From Caldilineae bacterium (GTDB lineage: Bacteria > Chloroflexota > Anaerolineae > DUEN01), in the NCBI GenBank assembly GCA_011176545.1, contig DUEN01000020.1, positions 26,843 to 90,121 on the forward strand: a DNA stretch of 63,279 nucleotides. Reading direction: 5' to 3'. The position numbers were made by a program, and so were the translations under genes. This document shows positions 28,216 to 36,814 of the stretch, piece by piece (the stretch's first letter is position 1; every line of letters starts with the position of its first letter). The notes below the pieces were generated by a model. That model was not told where the DNA came from and searched no databases. It saw only the letters and a list, made by a program, of their open reading frames with translations.

Positions 28216-28712
28216 GCGAGCGCGATGCGGCAAGGGCGTTGGCGGAGGCCGTAGGGCGATTATTGCGGGCGCAGGGAAAACGGGTGGCGCTGGCCGAATC
28301 GTGCACAGGCGGCCTCATCGGACACCTCATCACGAACGTGCCGGGGAGTTCCGACTATTTCTGGGGCAGCGCCGTGACGTACGCTTACGAGGCGAAGGAA
28401 CGCGTATTGGGCGTGCGGCGTGAGACGCTGGCGAAGTACGGCGCTGTGAGCCCGGAGACGGCCAGGGAGATGGCCCAGGGCGTGCGTCGGCTCTCCGGCG
28501 CGGATGTGGCCGTATCCGTGACAGGGATCGCTGGGCCGGGCGGCGGCAGCCCTGGCAAGCCCGTAGGGTTGGTCTATCTGCACCTCTCGGCGCCGGATGC
28601 GGAATGGGGCGAGCGACACGTGTGGTCATTCGATCGGGAAGGGAACAAATGGGCCTCCGCGAAGGCCGCGCTGCGCCTGCTCCTGCGGTATCTGGAACGC
28701 GCAACCCAGTAG
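28212..28712 (+). CDS. pncC: CinA-family nicotinamide-nucleotide amidohydrolase
   Basis: 166 residues, a stand-alone CinA C-terminal domain. Signatures are [22 protein letters not shown], the serine/lysine-type active-site region, and [11 protein letters not shown]...KPVGLVYL. PncC deamidates NMN to NaMN in NAD recycling. The start GTG overlaps the stop of the upstream methyltransferase gene (GTGA). Its stop codon TAG falls inside the palindromic repeat 28709-28736. Confidence 0.93.
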   Translation: MSERDAARALAEAVGRLLRAQGKRVALAESCTGGLIGHLITNVPGSSDYFWGSAVTYAYEAKERVLGVRRETLAKYGAVSPETAREMAQGVRRLSGADVAVSVTGIAGPGGGSPGKPVGLVYLHLSAPDAEWGERHVWSFDREGNKWASAKAALRLLLRYLERATQ

Positions 28713-28736
28713 GGGCGACGCATGCGTCGCCCCTAC
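28709..28736. repeat. Perfect 28-bp palindrome providing both convergent stop codons
   Basis: GTAGGGGCGACGCA followed by its exact reverse complement. The TAG near the left end stops pncC (28710-28712) and the TAG near the right end, read on the other strand, stops the HAD gene (28733-28735). It probably also acts as a bidirectional terminator hairpin. Confidence 0.9.
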
Positions 28737-29443
28737 CTACATAACAGGTCCGGCAATTCCGTCAATGAATGGATGATGGGGACGTCCATGTCGTTATGGA
28801 GGCCGTGGCGGTCGATGAGCACGGCGGCGAGGCCAACCTGACGGGCGCCGCGCACGTCGGCCTCCGGATTGTCGCCCACGTGGAGGACGCGCTCCGGCGA
28901 TGTCCGAGCGTGGGCCAGGGCCGCCTGGAAGATCGCCGGATGGGGCTTCTCGGCGCCCACCCGAGCGGATGCCACGATGAAATCGACATACCTGTCCAGG
29001 CCTAGCGCCTGGCATAGGTCGGGGAGATACCAATCCCAGTTGGACACAATGCCTAGTTGGTAGCCCTGAGCACGCAGTCGCTCTAGGGTCTCTGGGACAT
29101 CGGGATAGAGGCGGTAGGTATTCGGATCACGGGTGATCTCTATTAGCCTGCGAACCAGGCGATCCAGGATCGCTTCATCGTCATATCCCAACCGAGCCAG
29201 GATGCGACGCTCGATCTCGCGTCGCCGTAGCCATGCCTGCTCCTCCTCAGGAGGATAAGTCAACGGTAACTTCAGGGCATCCTCTGTCCAGCCCGCGTAG
29301 GCTGCCATCAGCAGTTGCTCCGGAGGAGCGTGTATGCCGACCTCGGCATACACCTGTCGGTAGAAAGTCCCCCAATCAGGCCATGGATGGATCAGGGTCT
29401 CTCCGAAGTCGAGAGAGATCACTTCATATCGACGAGCACACAT
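28733..29443 (-). CDS. HAD-superfamily protein (class IA, REG-2-like) with altered motif I
   Basis: 236 residues with HAD-IA features: SLDFGETLIHPW (motif I, nucleophile Asp), SNWDWYLPDL (motif II Ser), a Lys region VGAEKPHPAIFQ (motif III) and HVGDNPEADVRGA (motif IV). The second Asp of the DxDxT motif is replaced by Gly (DFGET), which is seen in some REG-2/HDHD3-like members and may lower phosphatase activity. Substrate unknown. The stop codon lies in the palindrome 28709-28736; it is convergent with pncC. Confidence 0.87.
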   Translation of the reverse strand: MCARRYEVISLDFGETLIHPWPDWGTFYRQVYAEVGIHAPPEQLLMAAYAGWTEDALKLPLTYPPEEEQAWLRRREIERRILARLGYDDEAILDRLVRRLIEITRDPNTYRLYPDVPETLERLRAQGYQLGIVSNWDWYLPDLCQALGLDRYVDFIVASARVGAEKPHPAIFQAALAHARTSPERVLHVGDNPEADVRGARQVGLAAVLIDRHGLHNDMDVPIIHSLTELPDLLCR

Positions 29444-29467
29444 GAGTATCCTCGGAAAGATGGGATC

Positions 29468-29734
29468 ATGAGCGAAGAACGTTGGATCGATGAGCCGGTG
29501 ATGGTACAGGCCCGCTTCCTGCCTGACGGCCGGATCGTGCCGACCGCCTTCATCTGGGAGGGCCGCACCCGTTACGTGACGTCAGTAGGCCGCCAGTGGG
29601 CTGAGGACGGAAACCCCTCGATGCGCCACTTCCTGGTCCAGACCGCTGCTTTCGACACCTTCGAGCTGGTGTTGGACACCGAGAACCTGTGCTGGCGGCT
29701 GGTGCGGGCGTGGATCCGCCCCGCTACCGCATAG
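29468..29734 (+). CDS. Small DUF6504-like protein
   Basis: 88 residues with RWIDEPVMVQARFLPDGRI, TAFIWEGRTRYV and QWAEDG, a pattern reminiscent of the small beta-rich DUF6504 proteins of Actinobacteria and Chloroflexota; the assignment is from memory and tentative. It starts 24 bp from the divergent HAD gene and stops 8 bp from the convergent helicase gene. No ribosome-binding site is obvious, although AAGATGGG lies a few bases upstream. Confidence 0.65.
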   Translation: MSEERWIDEPVMVQARFLPDGRIVPTAFIWEGRTRYVTSVGRQWAEDGNPSMRHFLVQTAAFDTFELVLDTENLCWRLVRAWIRPATA

Positions 29735-29742
29735 ATGTCGCA

Positions 29743-31971
29743 TTATCGTGGTAGCTTCTCCAGCCGGGCGAAGGAGGCCAGCAGCTTTTTGACGCCGCGA
29801 CCGTCGAAGGCGACAGTGACCTCCTCGTCGTCGCCGGTGACCTGAGAGCTAACCACCACGCCCTCGCCGAATAGCTTGTGCCGCACCCGATCGCCGGGCG
29901 AGAATTGCGGTGGACGGGGCTCTTGGGGCTCGTCCTCCTCGAGTGTTAGGGATGAGATCTCCCATGTGGTTTCCCGGCGCAGGGCGGCGCGCGCGGCTGC
30001 CTGGCGCTCCCGTATGTTGCGCCCCTCGATCAATGAGGGAGGGATGTCGTCGAGGAAGCGAGAACGCTGGCTGATCTCGTCTGAGCCATAGACGCGCCGA
30101 CGGAAGGCGTGGGTCAGGAAGAGGTACTCCTTGGCGCGGGTAATGCCCACGTAGAAGAGTCGTCGTTCCTCCTCCATCTCCTCTGGGTCCTCCAGGGAGC
30201 GGGCGTGGGGCAGCAATCCCTCCTCCAGGCCAGTGATGAAGACGGCGCCGAACTCCAGGCCCTTGGCCATGTGCAACGTGAGCAACGTGGGGGCGTCGGT
30301 TTCCTCTGGCAGCGTGTCCACATCGGACACCAGCGCCACCTCCTGCAGGAACAGCCCCAGGGCGTCAGGCTCGTCCTCCTCGACGGGCAACGCGTCCTCT
30401 ACCTCGGGTACGAACGCGTCGTATTGAGAGGCCACGTTGCGGAGCTCCTGGATGTTGGCCCAGCGCTCCTCGCCTTCCTCCGTGCCATCGCGGATGTAAT
30501 CCTCGTAACCTGATTCTCGGAGCACGCGGTCTAGCAGTTGGGCGGGCGTCAGCTCTCGCCGCGCCGCGACCCACCCTTCCAGTTGATTCAGGAAATGCAG
30601 GAGCGCCTTACGGGCGCGGGCGCCGAACGGGCCAGGCTCTTCCCTCAAGCGGCGCAACGCCCCCACCTGTGACATCCCCATCTCCTGCGCCCACAAGGCC
30701 AGCTTCGTCATCGTCTTCTGCCCGATCCCCCGCGGGGGCACGTTGATGATGCGGCCCAGGCTGACGTCATCGTCGGGGTTGTAGATCAGGCGCAGGTACG
30801 CCAGCAGGTCTTTGATCTCCCGGCGCTCGTAGAAGCGAGTGGCGCCCACTAGCCGGTACGGCATGCCCGCTGCTACGAAGGCGTCCTCCAACGCGCGGGA
30901 TTGGGCGTTAGTCCGATACATCACGGCACAATCGCCCGGGCGGAGCCTGCCTGTCTCCGTCAGCCGCCGGATCTGATCTACGACGTAGGCGGCCTCGTCG
31001 CTCTCGTTGTACGCCTCGTACACGGTGATGTAAGGTCCTTCCTTGCGGTCCGTGTACAGGCGCTTGGGCGTGCGGTGCAGGTTATGGGCGATGACGGCGT
31101 TGGCAGCGTCCAGGATGATCTGAGTGGATCGGTAATTCTTCTCCAGGAGGAAGACCTGGGCTTCGGGGAAATCCTCACGGAAGCGCTGGACGTTGCGGTA
31201 GTCGGCGCCGCGGAACCGGTAGATGGATTGGTCCTCATCTCCCACCACGAAGAGATTACGCCAGCGTCCCGCCAGCAGCTTGACCAGCTCGTATTGGGCG
31301 CTGTTGGTATCCTGAAATTCATCGACCAGGATGTGCTGATAGCGCTCCTGATAGCGTTCGAGCACAGCAGATTCCTGTCGGAAGAGGAGGACGGTCTGCA
31401 TGAGGAGATCGTCGAAGTCCAGGGCGCTGTTAGCCTGCATGATCTCCTGATAGCGCTGGTAGACACGGCGGGCCACCTCTTCCCAGTACGTGCGCGCCTC
31501 GTACCTCTCCGGAGGGATGAGCTCGTTCTTGGCTCGGGAGATGAGAGAGCGCATGAATTGGGGGCGGAATCGTTTATCGTCCAGATTCAGGTCCTTCAAC
31601 GCCTGACGGACGACGGAGAGTTGGTCGCCTTCGTCGAAGATGGTGAAGTTGGGATCTAGGCCGATGTGCTGTCCCTCGCGACGGAGGATGCGGACGCAGA
31701 TGGCGTGGAAGGTGCCCAGGGTGAGGCCGCGAAGTTGCCCGCCCAGCAGTCCCTCTGTGCGGGCGCGCATCTCCCGGGCGGCCTTGTTCGTGAACGTGAC
31801 CGCCATGATGTACCAGGGGGCGACGCGGCGCTCGCCGACGAGCCAGGCGATGCGGTGGGTGAGGACGCGTGTCTTGCCGGATCCGGGGCCCGCGAGCACC
31901 AATGCCGGTCCGCCGGGCATGGTCACGGCAGCGCGCTGTTGCTCGTTCAGGGTATCTAACAATGCGTTCAT
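29743..31971 (-). CDS. pcrA: UvrD/Rep-type DNA helicase PcrA
   Basis: 742 residues of a superfamily 1A 3'-5' helicase: N-terminal LNEQQRAAVTMPGGPALVLAGPGSGKTRVL (Q motif and Walker A; only part quoted), motif II VDEFQDTN, motif III GDEDQSIYRFRGAD, motif IV NYRST, motif V TLHMAKGLEFGAVF and motif VI YVGITRAKEYL. A C-terminal Tudor-like tail (GDRVRHKLFGEGVV...VAFDGRGVKKL) is typical of PcrA, where it contacts RNA polymerase. Role: nucleotide excision repair and removal of RecA or transcription blocks. Confidence 0.96.
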   Translation of the reverse strand: MNALLDTLNEQQRAAVTMPGGPALVLAGPGSGKTRVLTHRIAWLVGERRVAPWYIMAVTFTNKAAREMRARTEGLLGGQLRGLTLGTFHAICVRILRREGQHIGLDPNFTIFDEGDQLSVVRQALKDLNLDDKRFRPQFMRSLISRAKNELIPPERYEARTYWEEVARRVYQRYQEIMQANSALDFDDLLMQTVLLFRQESAVLERYQERYQHILVDEFQDTNSAQYELVKLLAGRWRNLFVVGDEDQSIYRFRGADYRNVQRFREDFPEAQVFLLEKNYRSTQIILDAANAVIAHNLHRTPKRLYTDRKEGPYITVYEAYNESDEAAYVVDQIRRLTETGRLRPGDCAVMYRTNAQSRALEDAFVAAGMPYRLVGATRFYERREIKDLLAYLRLIYNPDDDVSLGRIINVPPRGIGQKTMTKLALWAQEMGMSQVGALRRLREEPGPFGARARKALLHFLNQLEGWVAARRELTPAQLLDRVLRESGYEDYIRDGTEEGEERWANIQELRNVASQYDAFVPEVEDALPVEEDEPDALGLFLQEVALVSDVDTLPEETDAPTLLTLHMAKGLEFGAVFITGLEEGLLPHARSLEDPEEMEEERRLFYVGITRAKEYLFLTHAFRRRVYGSDEISQRSRFLDDIPPSLIEGRNIRERQAAARAALRRETTWEISSLTLEEDEPQEPRPPQFSPGDRVRHKLFGEGVVVSSQVTGDDEEVTVAFDGRGVKKLLASFARLEKLPR

Positions 31972-32548
31972 CTTCTGATCACATCATATGCCTGAATGGT
32001 CGCTGAAGCGCTTCCCCTCGCAGGTCGGAGGGCAAGCTCAGCGTAGCCCATTGTATCATCGATTGATCACAGCGACCAACCTTGGGCGCCCACAAGCGCG
32101 CGACGGTGGATAATCCGAAGCGATTGACAAGCTGAGCGCTTCCAGGTATAGTATAGGTGTCCTTTTCCCCTCAGAGCCTGCCAGAAGCGGCTCATTATTG
32201 AGACACCCCAGGCGTTGGACCTGATGTCCCGCTTGTGGATCCTATGCTCATTTTTCGGCAATGGGGCCGATTTGATGCTTGATCCTATCCCGCTGTCTCC
32301 CTCTATCAAGGGTTTGAGCGCCCATAGAATATTGGGAGATAGCTCCTATCCTGGATAATGGTAGAGCCCTCTTTATTTCACTGTAGCGTTGCGTAGCCCT
32401 TTACCAGGACATCGTGCCCTAATCTCCCCCGTTTGGTCGATATCTCACTGAAGAAATCCACTAGAAAGGAGGGTTGTGCTTCAAAGGGCTCTTCCAACCT
32501 GCGTGTCTGAGCGCGTCTTCAACTCTTTCACATTAGGGAGGAAAAGTG
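31972..32548 (+). other. Long leader of the peptide-transporter operon
   Basis: 577 bp without a gene. A promoter at 32124-32152 would give a leader of about 390 nt. The leader begins with a two-step hairpin: GGTGTC (32156-32161)/GACACC (32202-32207) outside and GAGCC (32174-32178)/GGCTC (32189-32193) inside. I recognise no known riboswitch. AGGGAGG lies before the ATG at 32549. Confidence 0.55.
32124..32152 (+). promoter_or_regulatory. Promoter of the peptide-transporter operon
   Basis: TTGACA (32124-32129), a 17-bp spacer and TATAGT (32147-32152), near consensus. The start site would be near 32159, about 390 nt before the start codon. Confidence 0.83.
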
Positions 32549-34309
32549 ATGCGCGTACCCTGGTTGTTCAAACTGTTCAGCCTCTTGGTCGTCCTGAGCG
32601 TTGTCCTGGTCGCCTGCGCGCCGGCCGCGCCTGCCCCGGCCGAGGAAGGGGCGGCTCCGGCGGCCGAAGAGGCGGCTCCTCCGGCCGAGGAAGGCCCGAA
32701 GCGAGGCGGCACCATTACTTTCGCGTTGTATCAGGAACCGGAGATCCTCAATCCGCATATCTGCACCCAGACGGCGTGCGATGAGGTGAACGAGTTCATC
32801 CTGGAGGCGCCACTGGGCGTGGATCCCGACGGCAACTTCTTCCCCATCCTGGCGAAGGAGGTCCCGACCCGGGAGAACGGCGGCGTCTCCGAGGATGGCC
32901 TGACGATCACCGTCCGTTTCAAGGAGGGGATCAAGTGGTCCGACGGCGAGCCGTTCACCGCGGATGACTTCAAGTTCACCTGGGAAGCCATCATGCATCC
33001 CGAGAGCGGCGCCGTCAGCACCACCGGCTGGCGGGATATCGAGAGCATTGAGACGCCCGATGACTACACGGCCGTCATCAAGTTCAAGCAGTTCTATGCT
33101 CCCTATCTCGCCCTCCTCACCGCGGAGATCCTCCCGCGACACGCCACCGGCGATCCGGCCAACATGCCCAAGTGGGACTTCAACTGGCATCCCATCGGCA
33201 CGGGCCCCTTCATGATGACCGAGTGGGTGTCCGGTGACCACATCACGCTGGTGCGCAACCCCAATTATCGGGAGGCCCCGGAGAAGCCCTATCTGGACGG
33301 CATCAACATCATCATCACGCCCAGCCGCGAGGTGGGCAAGGCGATGATCAAGACCGGAGACATCGACATCCTCTGGGATCTGGTCGAGGCCGATATCCCC
33401 GAGTTCGAGAACATGGAGGGGGTCGTGCTCTCGGCGCCGCCGGATACGGGCACGGAGCGCCTGCTGCTCAACCTGGCCGATCCGACCATCGACGCCACGG
33501 ATGATCCCCTGAACAACCCGCACTGGGCTCTGGGCGATCTGCGGGTGCGCCAGGCCATCCAATATGGCATCGATAAGGCCAAGATCAACGATGAGCTGCT
33601 GTACGGCAAGGCCACCCTGGGTACCTCCGAGCTCAACCTCGGCTGGGCCAAGTGCGATATCCCGGTCAGCGAGTACAACCCGGAGAAGGCCCGGCAGCTC
33701 CTGGAGGAGGCCGGTTGGATCGATCAGGACGGCGATGGGATCCGCGAGTGCCACGGCTGTCCTTATGCCGAGGAGGGTCGTCCGCTGCGCCTGAAGATCC
33801 AGACGACCAGCGGCAACAAGCTGCGTGAGCAGGTCGAGCAGCTCTTGGTCGAAATGATGCGGGACATCGGTATCGATCTCTACATCGAGAACGTGCCCTC
33901 CTCCGTGCTGTTCGGCTCCTGGGCCAGCGGTGCCTTCCGCAAGCACGGCCACTTCGACATCCTGATGTACACCACCTCCTATGGCATCGATCCGCAGGCC
34001 CATATGGAGGGGTACTTCGCCTCATGGAACATGCCTACGGAGGCGAACGGCGGCCGCGGGTTCAACTACTCCCGTTGGGTGGACGAGGAGGCTGACGCCG
34101 CTATCAAGGAAGCTGGCACCAGCCCGGATCTCGAGGTGCGTAAGGCGGCCTACCAGCGGCTGTGCGAGCGCATCGCGGCCGGCCTGCCGCACATCTATCT
34201 GTACGACCGGCTGGAGCTGAACGCCTACCGAACCCGGCTCCACGGCTGGATCGACAACAACTGGATGGACATCGGCTGGAACGCCGAGGATTGGTGGGTA
34301 TCTGAATAA
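32549..34309 (+). CDS. Peptide/oligopeptide ABC transporter substrate-binding lipoprotein (SBP family 5)
   Basis: 586 residues. A lipoprotein signal (hydrophobic stretch, lipobox LVAC, Cys near residue 23) is followed by an Ala/Pro/Glu-rich linker and an SBP_bac_5 domain: LYQEPEILNPH, VRFKEGIKWSDGEPFTADDF, GTGPFMMTEWVSGD, NPNYREAPEKPYLDGI and VRQAIQYGIDK. It should bind peptides (or similar ligands) outside the cell and deliver them to the two permeases encoded next. AGGGAGG precedes the ATG; an in-frame GTG at 32546 is the only nearby alternative. Confidence 0.94.
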   Translation: MRVPWLFKLFSLLVVLSVVLVACAPAAPAPAEEGAAPAAEEAAPPAEEGPKRGGTITFALYQEPEILNPHICTQTACDEVNEFILEAPLGVDPDGNFFPILAKEVPTRENGGVSEDGLTITVRFKEGIKWSDGEPFTADDFKFTWEAIMHPESGAVSTTGWRDIESIETPDDYTAVIKFKQFYAPYLALLTAEILPRHATGDPANMPKWDFNWHPIGTGPFMMTEWVSGDHITLVRNPNYREAPEKPYLDGINIIITPSREVGKAMIKTGDIDILWDLVEADIPEFENMEGVVLSAPPDTGTERLLLNLADPTIDATDDPLNNPHWALGDLRVRQAIQYGIDKAKINDELLYGKATLGTSELNLGWAKCDIPVSEYNPEKARQLLEEAGWIDQDGDGIRECHGCPYAEEGRPLRLKIQTTSGNKLREQVEQLLVEMMRDIGIDLYIENVPSSVLFGSWASGAFRKHGHFDILMYTTSYGIDPQAHMEGYFASWNMPTEANGGRGFNYSRWVDEEADAAIKEAGTSPDLEVRKAAYQRLCERIAAGLPHIYLYDRLELNAYRTRLHGWIDNNWMDIGWNAEDWWVSE

Positions 34310-34321
34310 GGCGGCTGACCT

Positions 34322-34348
34322 GTCCCTCGCGCGCTTGTGACGAGGGAC
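34322..34348 (+). other. Intercistronic hairpin after the binding-protein gene
   Basis: GTCCCTCG (34322-34329) pairs with CGAGGGAC (34341-34348), without a T tract. Such hairpins often protect the mRNA 3' end of a binding protein and lower permease expression. ACGTAAAACGTAAGGCGTA-type repeat text follows at 34436-34460. Confidence 0.6.
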
Positions 34349-34474
34349 GGTCCGACGAGGCGGGCCTCTTCCCTGTCCCTGGCTCTCTACGGGCGAGAGC
34401 GCAAGGATGGGGAGAGGTCCGCCCGCATAACATGCAATACGTAAAACGTAAGGCGTAGTAAGAGGTGAAGGGTC

Positions 34475-35449
34475 GTGACCAAATACATCATACGTCGCAC
34501 GTTGCAGGCGATCCCTTTGCTGTGGGTGATCAGCGTCATCGTCTTCCTGCTCTTGCAGATCATCCCCGGCGGTCCGATGGCCGCGTATGAACAGAACCCC
34601 GATCTCTCCGCTGAAGATCTGGCCCGACTGGAGGAGCAACTGGGGCTAAACGATCCCATCCACATCAAGTACCTCAAGTGGTTCGGCAACATCCTCCGCG
34701 GCGATTGGGGATATTCCCTGGCGACCAAGCGGCCCGTGCTGGTGGAGATCGGCGATCGGCTGCCCAACACGTTATTACTCATGGGCGTCTCCTTTATCAC
34801 GACGATCATCTTTTCCCTGCCGATCGGGATCTTCTCCGCCCTTCGTCAATACTCGATCTTCGACCACGTCGTCACTACCATCGCCTTCATGGGGCAATCC
34901 ATCCCGATCTTCTGGTTCGGCCTCATCCTGATCATCATTTTCCATGTGACCCTGGAGAACCCCTTCACGGGGAAACCCCTCTTCCCGGCGCGCGGGATGA
35001 CCACGCTGGGAAAGCCCTTCTCCATCGGCGATCTCATCTGGCACATGGTGCTACCTGTCACCATGCTCACCCTCTTCAGCGCGGGCACGTACACGCGCTA
35101 CATGCGATCCAGTATGCTGGAGGTCATCCACCTTGATTACATCCGCACCGCCCGCGCCAAGGGACTCTCTGAACGGGCCGTGATCTATGGCCACGCCCTG
35201 AAGAACGCGGCGCTTCCCGTGGTCACCATCATGGCCTTGGATCTGCCCAGCCTCTTCGGAGGGGCGCTCTTCACGGAGACGATCTTCTCTTGGCCGGGCA
35301 TGGGGCGGCTGTTCTATCGCTCCGCCGAGCGGGTGGATTACGCTATGTTGATGGCCATCATCATGATCAATGCCGCCCTGATCGTCTTCTTCAACCTGCT
35401 CGCGGACATCGCGTACGCTTACCTGGATCCGCGCATCCGTTACGATTAA
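34475..35449 (+). CDS. Peptide ABC transporter permease, DppB/OppB family
   Basis: 324 residues with about six membrane helices. The N-terminal start is typical (TKYIIRRTLQAIPLLWVISVIVFLL), and the BPD_transp_1 EAA loop (YIRTARAKGLSERAVIYGHALKNA) contacts the ATPase. It forms a heterodimer with the next permease. The GTG start follows AAGAGGTGAAGGGTC. No ATPase genes follow in this cluster; ATPase genes of the same type are encoded at 60489-62653 on the other strand. Confidence 0.94.
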   Translation: MTKYIIRRTLQAIPLLWVISVIVFLLLQIIPGGPMAAYEQNPDLSAEDLARLEEQLGLNDPIHIKYLKWFGNILRGDWGYSLATKRPVLVEIGDRLPNTLLLMGVSFITTIIFSLPIGIFSALRQYSIFDHVVTTIAFMGQSIPIFWFGLILIIIFHVTLENPFTGKPLFPARGMTTLGKPFSIGDLIWHMVLPVTMLTLFSAGTYTRYMRSSMLEVIHLDYIRTARAKGLSERAVIYGHALKNAALPVVTIMALDLPSLFGGALFTETIFSWPGMGRLFYRSAERVDYAMLMAIIMINAALIVFFNLLADIAYAYLDPRIRYD

Positions 35450-35470
35450 GACCACGGTGTTGGAGAGCGT

Positions 35471-36415
35471 ATGGCCACACAAAGCGACACTGCCGTACCG
35501 ACGATCTCCTTTACCGGTGAGATCCCCAAAGAGTACAGGGCCGAGTCGATGGCTCAGATGGCATGGCGCCAGTTTAAACGCCATCGCATGGCCGTTATCG
35601 GGCTCATCGTGGTCGGCATCCTGGCGATCGCCTCCATCATTGGCCCGATGATCTCGCCGTATGATGTCTACCGGTCTAACTTCTCGGAGCGTTACCAGCC
35701 GCCATCGTGGCGACATCCCATGGGCACAGATGATCTGGGGCGGGATATGCTCACCCGCATCCTGCAGGGAGGGCGTATCTCGCTCTCCATCGGCGTCATG
35801 GCGATGACGCTGGCGCTGGTCATCGGGACGACGGTGGGAGCGCTGGCCGGCTTCTACGGCGGCATCGTGGATAATCTCCTCATGCGCTTCACGGACCTGA
35901 TGTTGTCCCTGCCCCAGCTTTTCGTGCTGATCCTGATGACCCTGCTGTTGCGCAGCGCCAACATCCCGTTCCTGCAGGCGGGGGGCGGCGTCTTCGCCAT
36001 CGTCTTCGTCATCGCCCTGCTCTCCTGGATGACCGTGGCGCGGCTGGTGCGTAGCGCCTTTCTCTCCCTGCGCGAGAAGGAGTTCGTGGAGGCGGCGCGG
36101 GCTTTGGGGGTCAGCAACCGACGCATCATCATCCGCCATATCCTGCCTAACTCGCTTAGCCCGGTCATCGTGGCCGGGACGCTGCGGGTGGCCTCATCCA
36201 TCATCACTGAGTCCGGCTTGAGCTTCCTGGGCTTCGGCGTTCAGCCGCCTACTCCCACGTGGGGCAATATGTTGAAGAACGCCCAGGATGAGATGATGCG
36301 CGGCAATTTGTGGATGGCCATCTTCCCCGGCCTGATGATCTTCATCACGGTCATCGCCATTAATTACATCGGCGACGGGCTGAGGGACGCCCTAGATCCG
36401 TACAAGATCCGCTGA
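35471..36415 (+). CDS. Peptide ABC transporter permease, DppC/OppC family
   Basis: 314 residues: an N-terminal OppC_N segment (AWRQFKRHRMAVIGLIVVGIL), the loop HPMGTDDLGRDMLTRILQGGRISLSIG and an EAA motif (FVEAARALGVSNRRIIIRHILPNS). It lies 21 bp downstream of the DppB-type gene and is the last gene of the cluster, followed by a strong hairpin. The transporter must borrow ATPases encoded elsewhere. Confidence 0.94.
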   Translation: MATQSDTAVPTISFTGEIPKEYRAESMAQMAWRQFKRHRMAVIGLIVVGILAIASIIGPMISPYDVYRSNFSERYQPPSWRHPMGTDDLGRDMLTRILQGGRISLSIGVMAMTLALVIGTTVGALAGFYGGIVDNLLMRFTDLMLSLPQLFVLILMTLLLRSANIPFLQAGGGVFAIVFVIALLSWMTVARLVRSAFLSLREKEFVEAARALGVSNRRIIIRHILPNSLSPVIVAGTLRVASSIITESGLSFLGFGVQPPTPTWGNMLKNAQDEMMRGNLWMAIFPGLMIFITVIAINYIGDGLRDALDPYKIR

Positions 36416-36442
36416 CCCTCGCGTGAGAGGCTGATCTCTGTC

Positions 36443-36478
36443 CCCTCGCGCCGGTCATAACCGGCGCGAGGGCCGTTT
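36443..36478 (+). terminator. Terminator hairpin of the peptide-transporter operon
   Basis: CCCTCGCGCCGG (36443-36454) pairs perfectly with CCGGCGCGAGGG (36461-36472) around TCATAA, followed by CCGTTT. The T tail is short. Confidence 0.75.
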
Positions 36479-36814
36479 CAGGGCTTTATCATGTATGCCA
36501 ATATGATTGGGCTTTGGACAACTTGCTTTTCTTACCGCAAAGGGCGCAGAGGCATGCCTCGCCCCCTACCAGAACGGCCGAATTGTAGGGGCGCAACGGC
36601 GCTGCGTCTCTACAAAACACGCCTTTAAGGGAGCGAGTGTTGCCTATCCCAATATGGGTGCACCACAGAAATATGTGGACAACGCATGTGTTGGCTTCTA
36701 CACAATGTAGGGGCGACCGGCCGGTCGCCCCTACAGAGGCTCGTGTGTCTATTCCAATATGAGCGGAGACTTTTTGTCCAAAGTCCAGAACATGGGCGAT
36801 GGAGATAAATCGTG
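36479..36814. repeat. Cluster of dispersed intergenic repeats
   Basis: Holds GCTTTGGACAAC (36511-36522), ACCGCAAAGGGCGCAGAGG (36534-36552), a degenerate GTAGGGGCGC palindrome (about 36580-36615), a perfect one (36706-36735), three CAATATG motifs and an inverted TTTGTCCAAAGTCCAG (36773-36788). The TTTGGACAA motifs at both ends face each other, suggesting one composite element. No gene is seen. Confidence 0.65.
36706..36735. repeat. Perfect 30-bp palindrome, GTAGGGGCGACCGG family
   Basis: TGTAGGGGCGACCGG followed by its exact reverse complement. Best-preserved member of the family seen also at 28709, 39518, 44675, 53658 and 55654. Confidence 0.88.
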
